64,000 bases of DNA, from positions 1,019,351-1,083,350 of the forward strand of contig NOKP01000013.1 in NCBI GenBank assembly GCA_002682825.1, read 5' to 3'. Below the pieces are notes generated by a model. It did no database searches. It was not told where the DNA came from and saw only the letters and a list, made by a program, of their open reading frames with translations. This document shows, one piece after another, positions 1-10,423 of this stretch; within the stretch, counting starts at the first letter, position 1, and each line of letters starts with the position of its first letter. Source of the DNA: Neonectria sp. B-13 (Eukaryota > Ascomycota > Sordariomycetes > Hypocreales > Nectriaceae). Made by a program: the position numbers and the translations under genes.

Positions 1-1397
1 AATAGCAGATATCGAGCATGCCAACTGAGCCAACCAAACTTCCCACGCGCCCGCGCTGATCAATCCCGCGCGCACACTCTCGCACACTCACACTCACACT
101 CACACTCGCTCAGCACACACACACACACACGCACTCGCTTAGAAACAAGCTAACCTTCCCATTCGCATGTCTGTTCCCGGCACATGCTTTTTTTTTTGGA
201 TTGTTCTTCGTTTGCTCTGACGCCGCTCTGTTTCTCAAGAGACCTGCGCAATCTAGATTCCCAATGCCGTGTCTGGCCGCCGACATCTTTGCAGCCTCAC
301 TCTCTCGTACTCCTGTTGCCCAACAATGACAAGTTATCCGCTACGTCCTCTATAGATTTAGGGGTATTAGGCCAGTTAGGGCCTTCTATAAAATAAAAGC
401 TTAGTAGGCCTTAGCTAGTATATAGATACTTGAAGTACTTAGTGTATTTAGCCCAGAGCTAATACCATAATTGCTTCATCTTAGGACTAAACTTTTGAAA
501 TGCTCCTCCATAGACGCCGGAGGCAGCATCAGCCACCCTTTGCAAGTGACGCTTGCCACGATTGTGAATCCTGACAAGAGCCCGCGTTGCACATGAGTGA
601 GAGAAGGTATCGCAGCGATATTTGCTGATCTCTTTTGCAAGTGACGCTTCCAACGATTGTGATCCGCCGCGCTTGGATCTTCGGCGTGCTTGACTCTCCT
701 TTGGCGGTTTTCTTCGATAAAGTGTTCGGGATTGGCAGTTCGACGATTCTTTTGTAGATAACGCGGCTCGCGCGAGCCCTCTCTTCGTTCTCGGCCGCGA
801 ATGTCTCGAGTTGCTCAGCAGTGACGTTCTGTGCTTGCACTGCCTCAAGGAATTGTGGGCAAAATGACAGAGAGGCTGTATTGCACACGTTTGAGATGTT
901 TGACATTGTAGAGAAGAAATGGGGGCATAGTGGGTTTCTGTAGACAGGGCAAGGTAGGCAAGCCCACGTCATCAAAACCAAGGCCTTGAGCATATGGTGG
1001 CTGGGGATTCCACTGTAGTGGCAGGGGGTTCCATCATGGTGGTCGGGGGTTGGATTGTGGTATGCTTGCTTGGACGGGAAAATGAAGAGGATGTGTTGAG
1101 ATGTGTTGAGATCCAGAACTGGGCCTCGACAAGATTTTTCCAACATCCGTCAGGTCGGAGGCACTTGCCTCAACATGCCTTTTTGAAACCGTCAGATCGG
1201 AAGCACCTGTCTCATGACTCTTGTGGAAGGAACTCTTGCGGAAGGAACTCTTGCGGAAGGAATCAACAACACTGGTGAAAACAAGCATCAAACTCAGTAG
1301 TACTTAGCAGTCGTAAACCAGGGTACATAACGAGGGTTAGGTTCGATTCCTAACAGCCCTATTAGTATCTTCGTTATATAACTCAGTGTACTGTCAA
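1..1397. other. gene-poor left end with short repeats
   Basis: No convincing gene. It opens with CA-rich simple repeats (about 71-135), then an AT-rich patch (about 340-470) full of TA/TAG steps, as seen in decayed fungal transposons. A 28-bp imperfect direct repeat lies at 539-566 and 634-660, a 26-bp imperfect repeat at 1147 and 1189, and a 15-bp tandem repeat at about 1227-1261. A minus-strand open frame (529-1146) has protein-like stretches but crosses the direct repeat in changing frames, so I do not call it. Confidence 0.5.
71..135. repeat. CA-rich microsatellite
   Basis: Several copies of a CACTCA hexamer pass into an uninterrupted (AC)n tract of about nine units. This is a simple sequence repeat of no evident function and a good length-polymorphism marker. 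Confidence 0.9.
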
Positions 1398-2354
1398 TCA
1401 CCACCACCTTTTCCCGTCCCCTGCCACCGTGACATCCTTCCTCTCAGGGTCCACCACCCGGAGCACCAGCCGCCAGTCAATCTCCACCGCCCCGACGCCC
1501 GGTCCCGTCCCCGTCCCCGTCCCCGTCCCAGCATCCGCCTCCCCACTCCTCCCCAGCACTAATCCCAGTTGTCCATCCCGCTCCCCGCTGGGGCCACCTC
1601 CGGTCTCCGTCCCGGCCCCGGCCCCGGATCCACACTCCAGCCCCCGTGCTCCCGCGTGGAACCGGCACCACGCCCGCACGTGTCGCCGCCTGTCAACCCA
1701 CAGCCGCGCCGTGCGGAGATACGGGTCGGCCAGCACGTGGAGCAGCCCCTCGAGCGGCGGCCGCGCGAACATGGCCAGGTCGTTGTCCTCCGCAGCTCCT
1801 CCTCCTCCGGGCATCCTGCTCCTCCTTCTCCTCACCTGCTGCTGCTGCTGCTGCTGCTGCCGCTGCCCCTCCGGCGGACTCCGCACCCACACCGTCAGAT
1901 GCTCCAGCGCCCCCTGCACCACCATGTCCGTCAGCATCGGCACCAGTCCGGCATGCACCCACCCCCGCAGCCGATCGAATCGCACCTGCAAGTTGGCCAC
2001 CCTGCGCCGCGCATCCCTTGTCGCGAGCAGCGACGAGGCCGCCGACGCCCCATCCGCCAGCCCGTCTCCGGCGTCTGCGTCCGCGTCTGCGCCTGCGCCT
2101 GCGGCTAGGTGCCGCCGCACGTGCTGCGCGTGTGACCCTGTCGCGTCCAGCACGAACCTGTTGGCCGTGTACAGCAGCGGCACTGCGATGGCATGTAGGG
2201 CTGGATGCGCGAGAAGTACCGGCAGGGGGTTGATGGGCGATGCCGAGCAGGGGCAGAGCGGGATGGGCGTTGGGCTGGTGACGAGTGGGTAGAGGATGAG
2301 GCTGAGGATGTCGACGGGGAGGTCCAGAAGGTTGAGACTGTTGTTGCCTGCCAT
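1398..2354 (-). CDS. F-box-like hypothetical protein
   Basis: A single-exon frame of 318 residues starting at a true ATG (2354). Residues about 9-25 (LLDLPVDILSLILYPLV) resemble the start of an F-box, the Skp1-binding helix of SCF ubiquitin-ligase adaptors. The rest carries low-complexity insertions: an AGADADAD run, a poly-Gln tract from a CAG-type repeat near 1840-1862, and a GT-dipeptide tract from a CCCCGT-type repeat near 1505-1530. GC content is clearly higher than in both flanks. The opposite strand is also open (1429-2292), which is expected from GC-rich repeats and not taken as a gene. Many fungal genomes have orphan proteins of this shape. The substrate is unknown and the F-box call is tentative. 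Confidence 0.6.
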   Translation of the reverse strand: MAGNNSLNLLDLPVDILSLILYPLVTSPTPIPLCPCSASPINPLPVLLAHPALHAIAVPLLYTANRFVLDATGSHAQHVRRHLAAGAGADADADAGDGLADGASAASSLLATRDARRRVANLQVRFDRLRGWVHAGLVPMLTDMVVQGALEHLTVWVRSPPEGQRQQQQQQQQVRRRRSRMPGGGGAAEDNDLAMFARPPLEGLLHVLADPYLRTARLWVDRRRHVRAWCRFHAGARGLECGSGAGAGTETGGGPSGERDGQLGLVLGRSGEADAGTGTGTGTGPGVGAVEIDWRLVLRVVDPERKDVTVAGDGKRWW

Positions 2355-2631
2355 GATCTGTTTTCTTCCTTCCTTTTCTTCTTTAGCCGATGACGATGAA
2401 GATGACAGTCTGTGATTTTAGTGACGATGGCAGCTCACTCGACCAACCGTGGCCGGGTACGTAGCAACGCTTGGTGACTGCAGTGGGGACGACGGTTCGT
2501 TGGCTGTTTTCTTGATCTCTCACGGAGACGCACCATGTCGACTGAGCATTGTGCTCCCTAGCTGCCAAAACATGTCATCCCAGTCAGTATATGAATCCAA
2601 GAGCCCTACAGTTCCTTGTCAAGCCCGGCGA

Positions 2632-2679
2632 GGAACAAGGTAATAAGCGGGGTCGGCCTAATTCGCCTGAACGATACTC
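2632..2679. repeat. diverged direct repeat, copy 1
   Basis: About 44 bp matching 3305-3355 in the same orientation. Both share a GGTAATAAGCGGGG core and a CGCCTGAACGATACTC end. Most differences in between are transitions (GGTCGGCC here, GGTTGACC in copy 2). Confidence 0.75.
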
Positions 2680-3304
2680 CGTACCGCTGCCATGGTGCGC
2701 ATCTCCACTCACCAACCATCCACCAACTCAACACCGAGGTCATTATCACAGAGGATTACTAGGGGCGCAAACAACTTTTGATACGTGCACAAGAAATACA
2801 TAGCTATATCATATTTTTCTATGGGAACCAATGTACCCTGCCAACTAGGTATCCGACACCACGCAAGTCCATTAGATCGTGCAAGCAATACTTAGGGACA
2901 GTGGTCAGGGATAGGATTGGCCTCTGAACTATATTTTAAAAAGACGCATTAGGCCAGGTTGTGGTTGAGGTTGTGTTGATTACTGCAGTCTCTTCATCAA
3001 TGTACCTTCTAGTGCACGAGCTACTTGCTCCTACGCAATGGCTCACTAGTTTGTGGCCGGTCAACTTGTTGGCATCTTCCCAAGACCGAACTCACAGGGG
3101 ACAATGTCGTCATGGCCCATGAGTGATCCAGTTATTATGCGTGTTTGGAGAAGTCATTTGTTGCTTGTCGGCGAAACGAGAAGAGGTTATGAAGAGGCGA
3201 TGAAACTTACTGGCTCCGTCCTCTGTTGAACACTAGAACTTCCGATGCATTCAATTCAAGCGTGACAACCCAGACAGTGAGCTCTTTGTGAAGGCCGCCC
3301 CCGC

Positions 3305-3355
3305 GAACAACAAAGGTAATAAGCGGGGTTGACCTAAGTCGCCTGAACGATACTC
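3305..3355. repeat. diverged direct repeat, copy 2
   Basis: Partner of 2632-2679, about 675 bp downstream. The transition-type differences fit RIP or simple decay of a duplicated element. I see no flanking target-site duplication that would define a transposon. Confidence 0.75.
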
Positions 3356-3487
3356 GATGAATGTTGCTTGGGGCACGAACAAAATACATACCCCAAGGGC
3401 TAATGCGTAAGGTGTGATATTGTGTCACTAAAGTTTTCAGCTTTAGGTATGTTTAGGTTAGGAATATGTTTAGTTTTGGGTATATAT

Positions 3488-4072
3488 TTATTCATGCCAT
3501 TCATGGGTAACGGCCTTGAGAGCCATGTTATAGTACCAGGTCTTTTGTCTTGGTTCCATCCTCCTCGTCTCCGTCAAACTCATTTTGCCCTTGTTATTGC
3601 GGGGTTTGGGGTTGCCGTTCTTGTCGCGAGGATAGAAGTGAGTTTCCAGTAGGCTGGCAACCAGGACGACTTCATCGTCATTCTCTTCCTCTTAATTAAG
3701 TTCACGAAAATCACTGGCTGGCATGAATGGAGACTCCTGCTCGGTTCGAGGGTGGTCGATTCCTGTCCAAATGGCGATGTTGTTGACGACCTGGTTCGGG
3801 GTCTCTTCCATGGGGTGACTGGCATGCTCGTGGAGCGAATCGTGGGTGGTACTGTTGCTTTCGAGGAGGTAGTCCTCGCCGTAACCCTCGTCGTTGGGCA
3901 TCACGGGCGCTGGTGGGAGGATATCCCTGCCGTCAAAGGGGAAGTTGTTAGGGTTGGTGAGTGTTGTTAAGTGAATGTTTTTCGATGATATAATATCGAA
4001 GTGACGGCGCAAGGCAAATAACAACGACGCAAAGATAATAATCCCTCTTTGAAGAGGATATGGATGTTTTAG
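3488..4072 (-). pseudogene. decayed coding frame with in-frame TAA
   Basis: Read on the minus strand, one frame stays open from about 4072 to 3695 without any ATG, meets a TAA at 3694-3692, then stays open in the same frame for 67 more codons to a second TAA at 3490-3488. Both sides of the first stop look like real protein: charged, acidic and Pro/His-containing before it (around DHPRTEQESP), and EEENDDEVV followed by YPRDKNGNPKPRNNKGK after it. A CAA-to-TAA change would explain the stop. I do not recognise the family. Part of it lies in the 4020-4105 repeat, which suggests a mobile or duplicated origin. An unrecognised intron is the alternative. Confidence 0.4.
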
Positions 4073-4105
4073 GAAGGAAAGAAAAATAGGAGCGGCGGCC
4101 GAGGC
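4020..4105. repeat. diverged ~85 bp repeat, copy 1
   Basis: Matches 4604-4690 in the same orientation with many substitutions and small indels. The best-conserved part is the AGGAGCGGCGG end preceded by a purine-rich GAAAAA stretch and, upstream, a GAGGAT core. This copy overlaps the upstream part of the decayed frame. Confidence 0.6.
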
Positions 4106-4603
4106 AAGTGCATTAAATAGGCGCCTCTCAGTTGAGGGCGATTGTGAGAGGAGTGGTTATGAGAGGAGTGGTTGTGAGAGGAAGGTGAAGGAAATGTGAG
4201 TGCAGGTTTTAGTTGGTGCACTGGTACGGACTGAAGACCTTATGATAACACAAATTAAAAATGTTTGTGGCATGCTGTGTTGTGGTGTATTGAGAAAGAG
4301 GAAAGAAGGCTGGCCCGAGTTGTTAGTTTAATGAGACAGTCATTTATATATGCTGTAGTTCAGGATAACCTTTTCATGAATTGGACATCAAGGTTAAAGA
4401 GGGAAACCCAGACAGGTTACAAAAACAGGCTCAAGGTGCAATATCGATGCGAACTATGTCACCGGGTGAGCTTGTTATGTTTAAGTTATTGAGATTGTCG
4501 GTGCTGGGCATAGCATTTTACTATGGTATCTATTACGTTGCCTTGATCTATCAGATGATATCGACTGAGGCTAAAAAATACTCTAAATAACAGCGTCAGG
4601 CAG

Positions 4604-4690
4604 AAAATTACGGCACAAAGACGAGATCCTCTTTTCAAGGAGGATGGGAATGCTGTAGGGAGAAAAGAAAAAACAGGAGCGGCGGTCAGG
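4604..4690. repeat. diverged ~85 bp repeat, copy 2
   Basis: Second copy of the 4020-4105 element, about 580 bp away. Its minus strand is part of a hydrophobic open frame (4486-4752) with no recognisable product. Together the copies suggest an old local duplication that has since diverged. Confidence 0.6.
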
Positions 4691-5592
4691 GGAGGTACTT
4701 CGAAAGGAGAGTTAAAAAGTACTAGTATGTGAAATTGTTCAAAGTGAAGCACTCATGACTAAACTTAGGCTTGATGGACCATCTAGGGTTCTCCTTACTG
4801 TACTCTTCCTGCCCAAGCCAGCATTAGTTCACTGTTGGGGACAAAGGCTTTATGAACATGCTTGCTTTGGGAGTGTTATAGCCCGTCGTACAATACCCAG
4901 TGATTGACTGAGGTTCGCGCATTCGTAAGGATGCTGGCGTAATAGTTATCAGCGACCCGTCTTGAAACACGGACCTAGGAGTCGTCTTCTTGTGTGAGTG
5001 TTCGGGTGTCAAACCCCTATGCAGAATGAAGGTGAACGCAGTCAAGAGCTTCGGCGCATAATCGACCGATTCTGATGTTCTCGGATGGATTTAAGTAAAA
5101 GTATATAGGGCTGGACCTGAAAGAAGATGGACTATACCGAAGGTGAAAGTAAGTGAGTGCAGAGTTGTTTAGAAGGCAATGTACATAACAGGCAAAGGAA
5201 CTCAAGTTAAAAGTACCATCAGTTGGTAAAAGGGCATCATTCCGTATTTTCCATTCTACCGAGTCTATGCTTAAATTCACAGGCCATCGTCCACTCATAG
5301 GGCTCTGGCCCAGCGAGCCCGCGTCCATTTGCCCACTATCCATGCATCTCTCATACGACGTGACGACCCAGGGTAAAGTCGCCGTCACTGTCGAGGGCTC
5401 ATGAACACACAAACATGCAGAACTTTTCACGTGCCTCGGTGTCTCTTCGTCCGAATTACCGTAGATCGAAAAAGAAATCCCCTCAGCCGCTGGCCCATCC
5501 TCATGGCCTCACGAGTTGCACTGAACCGCAACCCGGGCGGCGCAACCGCCGCCTCTCATCCCCTAACCTACATGGCCACGCCCCGAATGCAT

Positions 5593-7889
5593 TTATCGGG
5601 AGGACATAGCCTTGGTCACCAGGCGCTTGAGGGCCAGCTCCTGCTTCTTGAGGTCGTCAGCAGAGGCGTCGCCGAGCTCAAGAGTAGCCATAGCGTCGCT
5701 GATGGTGCTCTCGATCTTCTCCTTCTGGCCACGCTTGAGCTTGAGAGACAGCGTAGGGTCGGAGACGATCTCCTCGACACGGCCGATGTAGGACTCGAGC
5801 TGCTGCTTAGCCTCGAACTTCTTGCTGAAGGCCTCATCGTTGGACTTGAAAGCCTCGGCATCTATATCAAATTAGTTTGGGTTCGTTTCAAATTGTTAAC
5901 AGATGATACGTACCGCTGATCATCTTCTCGATCTCGCCGGTGGAGAGCTTGCCGACGGAGTTGGCAATAGTGATGTTGGCAGAACGGCCAGAGGTCTTCT
6001 CAGTGGCAGTAACCTTGAGGATACCGTTGACGTCGACCTCGAAGACGACCTCGAGGACGGCCTCACCAGCCCTCATGGGAGGGATAGGAGCAAGGGTGAA
6101 TTCACCCAGGGAGGTGTTGTCCTCACAGTTGACACGCTCACCCTGGAAGCAGGGGAACTGAACGGTCTGCTGGTTGTCCGCAACAGTAGTGAAGGTTCGC
6201 TTCTTAATAGTAGGCACTTTATAAGAGTCAGTAATGCGTTTCAAGATATTTTTGGGTAGCAAATTCGCTCACCGGTCTGGCCTCTAGGCACAACAGGTGC
6301 GAAGATATTGCCCTCCATGGCAACACCGAGAGACAGGGGAACGACATCGAGGAGGAGGAGGTCGGCAGTCTCGGCGGAAGTGGCCTTGCCGGAGAGGATA
6401 CCAGCCTGGACGGCGGCACCGTAGGCGACAGCCTCATCGGGGTTGATGGACTTCTCGAGCTTCTTGCCATCGAAGAACTCGGACAGAAGCTTCTGGATCT
6501 TGGGGATACGGGTAGAACCACCGACCAGGACGATCTCGTCGACGGCACGCTTCTCGATAGCGGCGTCCTTGAGAACCTGGGCAACGGGCTCGATGGTGCC
6601 GGAGAAGGCCTTGGCGTTGAGGTCCTCGAATCGGGCACGGGTGATGGTCATGGTGAAGTCCTCACCATCGAAGAGAGAGTCAATCTCGATGGTGGCCTGA
6701 GCACCGCTGGACAGAGTACGCTTGGCACGCTCACAAGCGGTTCGGAGACGGCGAAGAGCACGGGGATCGGCGGAGAGATCCTTCTTGCTCTTGCGGGTGA
6801 ACTCCTTCTTGCAGTGGTCGAGAAGGTTGGTGTCGAAGTCCTGGCCACCCAGATGGGTGTCACCAGCGGTGGCCTTGACAGTGAAGACGCCACCCTGGAT
6901 GTTGAGGAGGGAGACATCGAAAGTACCACCGCCAAGATCGTAGATCAGGACGTTGCGCTCCTTCTCAGACTTACCGGCGCCGAGGCCGTAGGCGATGGCG
7001 GCAGCGGTGGGCTCGTTGATGATACGGAGGACGTTGAGGCCGGCGATGGAACCGGCGTCCTTGGTGGCCTGGCGCTGGTTGTCGTTGAAGTAGGCAGGAA
7101 CAGTGATGACGGCCTTCTCGACCTTCTTGCCAAGCTTGACCTCGGCAATCTCCTTCATCTGTGGCGGGGGTCAGAAACTGCTTAGTTTTCACTAGTGCGG
7201 GGGCGGGGGGGTTTCTTAAGTGGGATGTGACGGGGTTGTGAGTGGGCTGTGAGAAAATCTTACCTTGACGAGGACCATGGAGGAAATCTCCTGGGCAGAG
7301 AAGGTCTTCTTCTCGCCGAGGTAGTCGACCTCAATGCGAGGGTTGCCACCATCGTCGACGATCTTGAAGGGCCACGACTCGATGTCCTTCTTGACGGTGG
7401 GGTCATCGAAACGGCGACCGATCAGACGCCTAGACAAGAAAATGCCTGTCAGAAACCGAGGAAAACGAACATATCCGGGTCGTGCAGCAGAAATACTCAC
7501 TTGGCGTCAAAGACGGTGTTTCGGGGGTTCATGGCAGCATTGTTCTTGGCAGCCTCACCAATCAGACGCTCCTTGTCGGTGAAGGAGACGAAAGAAGGGG
7601 TGGTGAAAGAACCCTGCTCGTTGGCAATGATCTCGACATTGGTACCCTCGTAGATAGCAACGCAGGAGTAGGTAGTACCTGTTGATAGATCGTGGTCAGC
7701 ATGTTTCGCTCTTTCTCGGCTGACTTTTGATGATTTTTTCGGGCTTCCCCTCCTCTTTGCCGCCTGACGACGACGACTGCTGGGTCGCCCGGGGCAGCGG
7801 CCGCGAGGAGGACGAGATCAAGGCCCGGAGTGTGTTGTAGACTCACCCAAATCAATGCCAATGGCACCGTCGTAAAGTTCTTCGGCCAT
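5593..7889 (-). CDS. ssb1: Ssb-type ribosome-associated Hsp70 chaperone
   Basis: Six exons on the minus strand: 7889-7847, 7678-7501, 7429-7264, 7158-6273, 6216-5914 and 5861-5593. They join in frame to 614 residues, the usual Ssb length (613 in yeast). The N-terminus gives the ATPase phosphate loop [14 protein letters not shown] split by intron 1. Later come [29 protein letters not shown] and VGGSTRIPK of the nucleotide-binding domain, then the substrate-binding domain (from about residue 390) and a C-terminal lid ending KAMSSR. It lacks the EEVD tail of cytosolic Ssa proteins and any ER signal or HDEL, which fits Ssb, the Hsp70 that binds nascent chains at the ribosome exit with the RAC complex. 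All introns have clear GT-AG ends. I saw no convincing heat-shock element upstream, in keeping with Ssb being co-regulated with ribosomal proteins rather than heat-induced. Confidence 0.95.
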
Positions 7890-9219
7890 CTTGGCTGTCT
7901 TAGAGACTTTTTTTTTGGTGGAGGGGAGGATGAGGAAGGAAAGAGGAACGTGGGGTTTCGGTGAAAGAAATGCTTCCAACCAGATTTTGTGAAGGCCCAA
8001 GGAATAAATTTCGGGGGGCCTGTGAACTGAACTTTTTCTGCCGAGTGGGGTCAGCAGAATGGGCTGCTAGTGATCCCTTCCACTAGTCCTCTTTGGGACT
8101 CGCCCCTCGCCTGAAATTTTCCCAGGCCTCCTCGCAGCTCCAGTTGTTTCCCTTGTCATGGCACCGACGGGCTTGTTTCGGGGGGCGCGGACCGGGGCAA
8201 TAAGTTGTCGGGACATGAGCGAGAAATGGGAGGCGCGCCAATTCTAAGCTGCCGGGGGTTTCTGTCATTGTCCCATTGCCTTGGCTTGATTATCTAGGAA
8301 TATTGGACTATTGCCTGGCCGCTTCTGCCCGTGGTCCTGAGCATCCTTGCGCCTATTTTCGCGGGCTGGCTGCTGATTTTCGTACCGTTTGTGTGGCTGG
8401 TGCCAAGGTTGGAGCCCTGAGATTCTCGTGACTTGGGCTCTGAACAGAGACATCCGAGTCCCTCTCTCCATAGTACCGGCACTGTAAGACAGGAGAACGA
8501 AACGGACAAAGGGCGCAGATCAGTGGGCATTCTGCGCCTCCTCAACACAAGGTACAAGTCGCTGTCACTGCTCAAGCCCAGAAATTTCTAGTTGCTAGTC
8601 AGACGCGCCTCAACACTCTCTCAGCCTGGCTGGTGGCAACGGAATGCCCGTTCTGACTCGAGAGCCTGATGAACGAATTTTCTCCTCGCCTACTGTCTAG
8701 GTACGTATTCGTAGTGAGATATTTGACGCCTACTACGGCGACGCCGAGTCGGGCACTACGCCGGTTGAGTGCCCCCGCCGTTGCCGTCTTTTGGAGGGGC
8801 ACAGCGGCAACCCGTTTTGTGCGGCGCTACGATGTACCCCTCCATGGCCAACATCCTGGTCTCATGGTGTCATGATGGACCTGGGCTCTTTGGTACTGAG
8901 GACTTGAATCAATGCTCGAGTCAATGACCTGGTTGATGACAGTCATTGACTGGCTCGCGTTACAATAGAATTCACCATGTTCACGATGAGCTGGGTTCAC
9001 TGTAGTCTCGATTCTGACGGCATGAACTTTGAATACGCAGTGGGCCAAAAAAAAAAAGACACGATCAGTGGTGGATATGAAAAAGCTTTGCACTGGCTTT
9101 CAGAAACAATCATGATATTACTATTTGACAGTAATATCACCCAATACTAGTCGAACCCTCCCATCAGCTCAAACCAGACCTCAATTTTGACTAAAAGTTT
9201 CACAAACCAGAACTCCCTC
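7890..9219. other. spacer downstream of the epimerase gene and upstream of Hsp70
   Basis: It contains the pyrimidine-rich leader and promoter of the Hsp70 gene (toward 7890) and the 3' flank of the epimerase gene. A small inverted repeat (CTAGTG/CACTAG, 8067-8086) and a stronger hairpin (9113-9139) are present. No gene is supported. Confidence 0.5.
9113..9139. repeat. perfect 10-bp inverted repeat (hairpin)
   Basis: TGATATTACT, a 7-nt loop, then AGTAATATCA form a perfect hairpin about 80-105 bp past the stop of the minus-strand epimerase gene. It may sit in that gene's 3' UTR or mark the end of a small element. Its AT-rich stem is weak. Confidence 0.7.
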
Positions 9220-10423
9220 TCAAGCCTTTGGAGTCAACCCCAGCGCCTTGGCTTCTATCTCAACGACTTCACTGATGGTGTCCTTCAAAGCCGGGGCGCG
9301 GGGCTCCCACCCTAGGTACTTCTTCGCCCGCTCCGCCTCGCCCTTCGAGTTCGCTCCCCACGTCGGCGCCGCAACAAGCCCGGTGGCAACCACTTCCTTC
9401 TGTGTGACCGACTTGGTCTTCGGCTCCGGGAGGTATCCCTTGCGGCTGGCCTCCTCGGCGATCCACGTGGCGACGTCGGACCACTTGTGGAAGTCCTGTC
9501 GCGCGAAGAAGTACCCGTTGCGGCCGAATATTTCCGGGTTGTCGCGCTTGGCGGGATCCTGCGACGCGTCGACAAACTTGCCGAAGAGGTCGGCCAGGTC
9601 GTCGATGTGCACGTTGTCCCACTCCGTCTTGCCGGCGCCGACTATCGGCGCGTAGCCCTGCCGCAGCGTTGCGCGTGCTAGGTTCGGAACTTGGAGGCTG
9701 CGGGTGTTGACGGTCCCGCGGCCGGTACCGTAGATGCAAGGCGGACCGACGATGATGGTCTTCACGGCGTCCGAGTTGGCATTCTGGACAATTTTGTCGA
9801 TGTTTCGATGAGGAGCATGGTCGGGCAGGTTGAGTATGCGCTCGATATCTTCGAGGTCGTTGTACTTCTGCTCGGGCAAGGGACCCTCACCGTAGCGCCT
9901 TTGCTCGAAATCATACCAAGTCAAAATCCCAGTACCCGACAGATGGATCCAGTATCCAGGCTTCTCAGCTGTGTGGCCGGCAGCGAGGCCCTTGGCAATC
10001 GCATTCGCAGACGGAGCGTTGTCCGCGGAATCTGCCGTGTCTTGGGGGAATGGTGTCAACGGGGAACTTGGGCATGAGAAGAGTGACTAACGAATGACGA
10101 CATCAGCCTCAGCGGCTGCCTTTTCGATGACGGCGGAGTCGTCGAGGGTGCCGTAAACGAATTTGACGTCGGGGTACTTCGCGGCAATGGGCTTGCTGCG
10201 CTCCTCGTTGCGTACGAAGAGGGTGAAATCGTAGTCCGGGTGGGCGTCGTGCACCTGAGCAAAGACGGCGCCGCCAATGAAGCCTTGACGAGATCTGTAA
10301 GTAACAGGGTAGTGTTAATGGTTGGGGTGTCAATACCAGTAGCGCCAGTCCTAGAAAGAGATCAGTAAATAGTATGCGTGGAGTCTTCATACAGGAAGCG
10401 TACAAGAAAACCTTGGGTGCCAT
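9220..10423 (-). CDS. NAD(P)-binding epimerase/dehydratase family protein
   Basis: Four exons: 10423-10404, 10350-10337, 10283-10092 and 10040-9220, giving 348 residues. The first exons rebuild a Rossmann nucleotide-binding start, MAPKVFL-TGAT-GFIGG, with the GxxGxxG loop at residues 9-15. The second exon is only 14 nt (GACTGGCGCTACTG) and encodes the TGAT of that loop. The body resembles fungal extended short-chain dehydrogenase/epimerase proteins related to yeast YLL056C: VVIHTADSAD, a VGPPCIYGTGRG segment and VHIDDLADLF near residue 225. I do not see the usual YxxxK catalytic pair, so the reaction is unassigned and it could bind nucleotide without classical epimerase activity. It is probably cytosolic, as no signal or membrane segment is seen. 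Confidence 0.85.

Larger units (their letters stand above)
2355..5592. other. AT-rich spacer with diverged repeats
   Basis: About 3.2 kb with no intact gene. It contains two pairs of diverged direct repeats (2632/3305 and 4020/4604), a 15-bp tandem repeat at about 4144-4183 and a decayed minus-strand coding frame (3488-4072). The pattern fits an old, mutated repeat island between the F-box-like ORF and the Hsp70 gene. Confidence 0.5.

Noticed and set aside
529..1146. Minus-strand 205-residue open frame
   Set aside because: Some stretches look protein-like, but it shares its DNA with another open frame, spans a direct repeat and lacks a recognisable domain or clear start.
1298..1361. Complete tRNA gene
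   Set aside because: Only the T-arm is convincing; no 5' acceptor strand pairs with the 3' end.
1429..2292. Plus-strand 287-residue frame opposite the F-box-like gene
   Set aside because: It is the antisense of a GC-rich, repeat-containing ORF and consists of Ser/Pro/Cys runs.
5401..5919. Plus-strand 172-residue frame over the Hsp70 3' end
   Set aside because: Antisense shadow of the conserved Hsp70 C-terminus.
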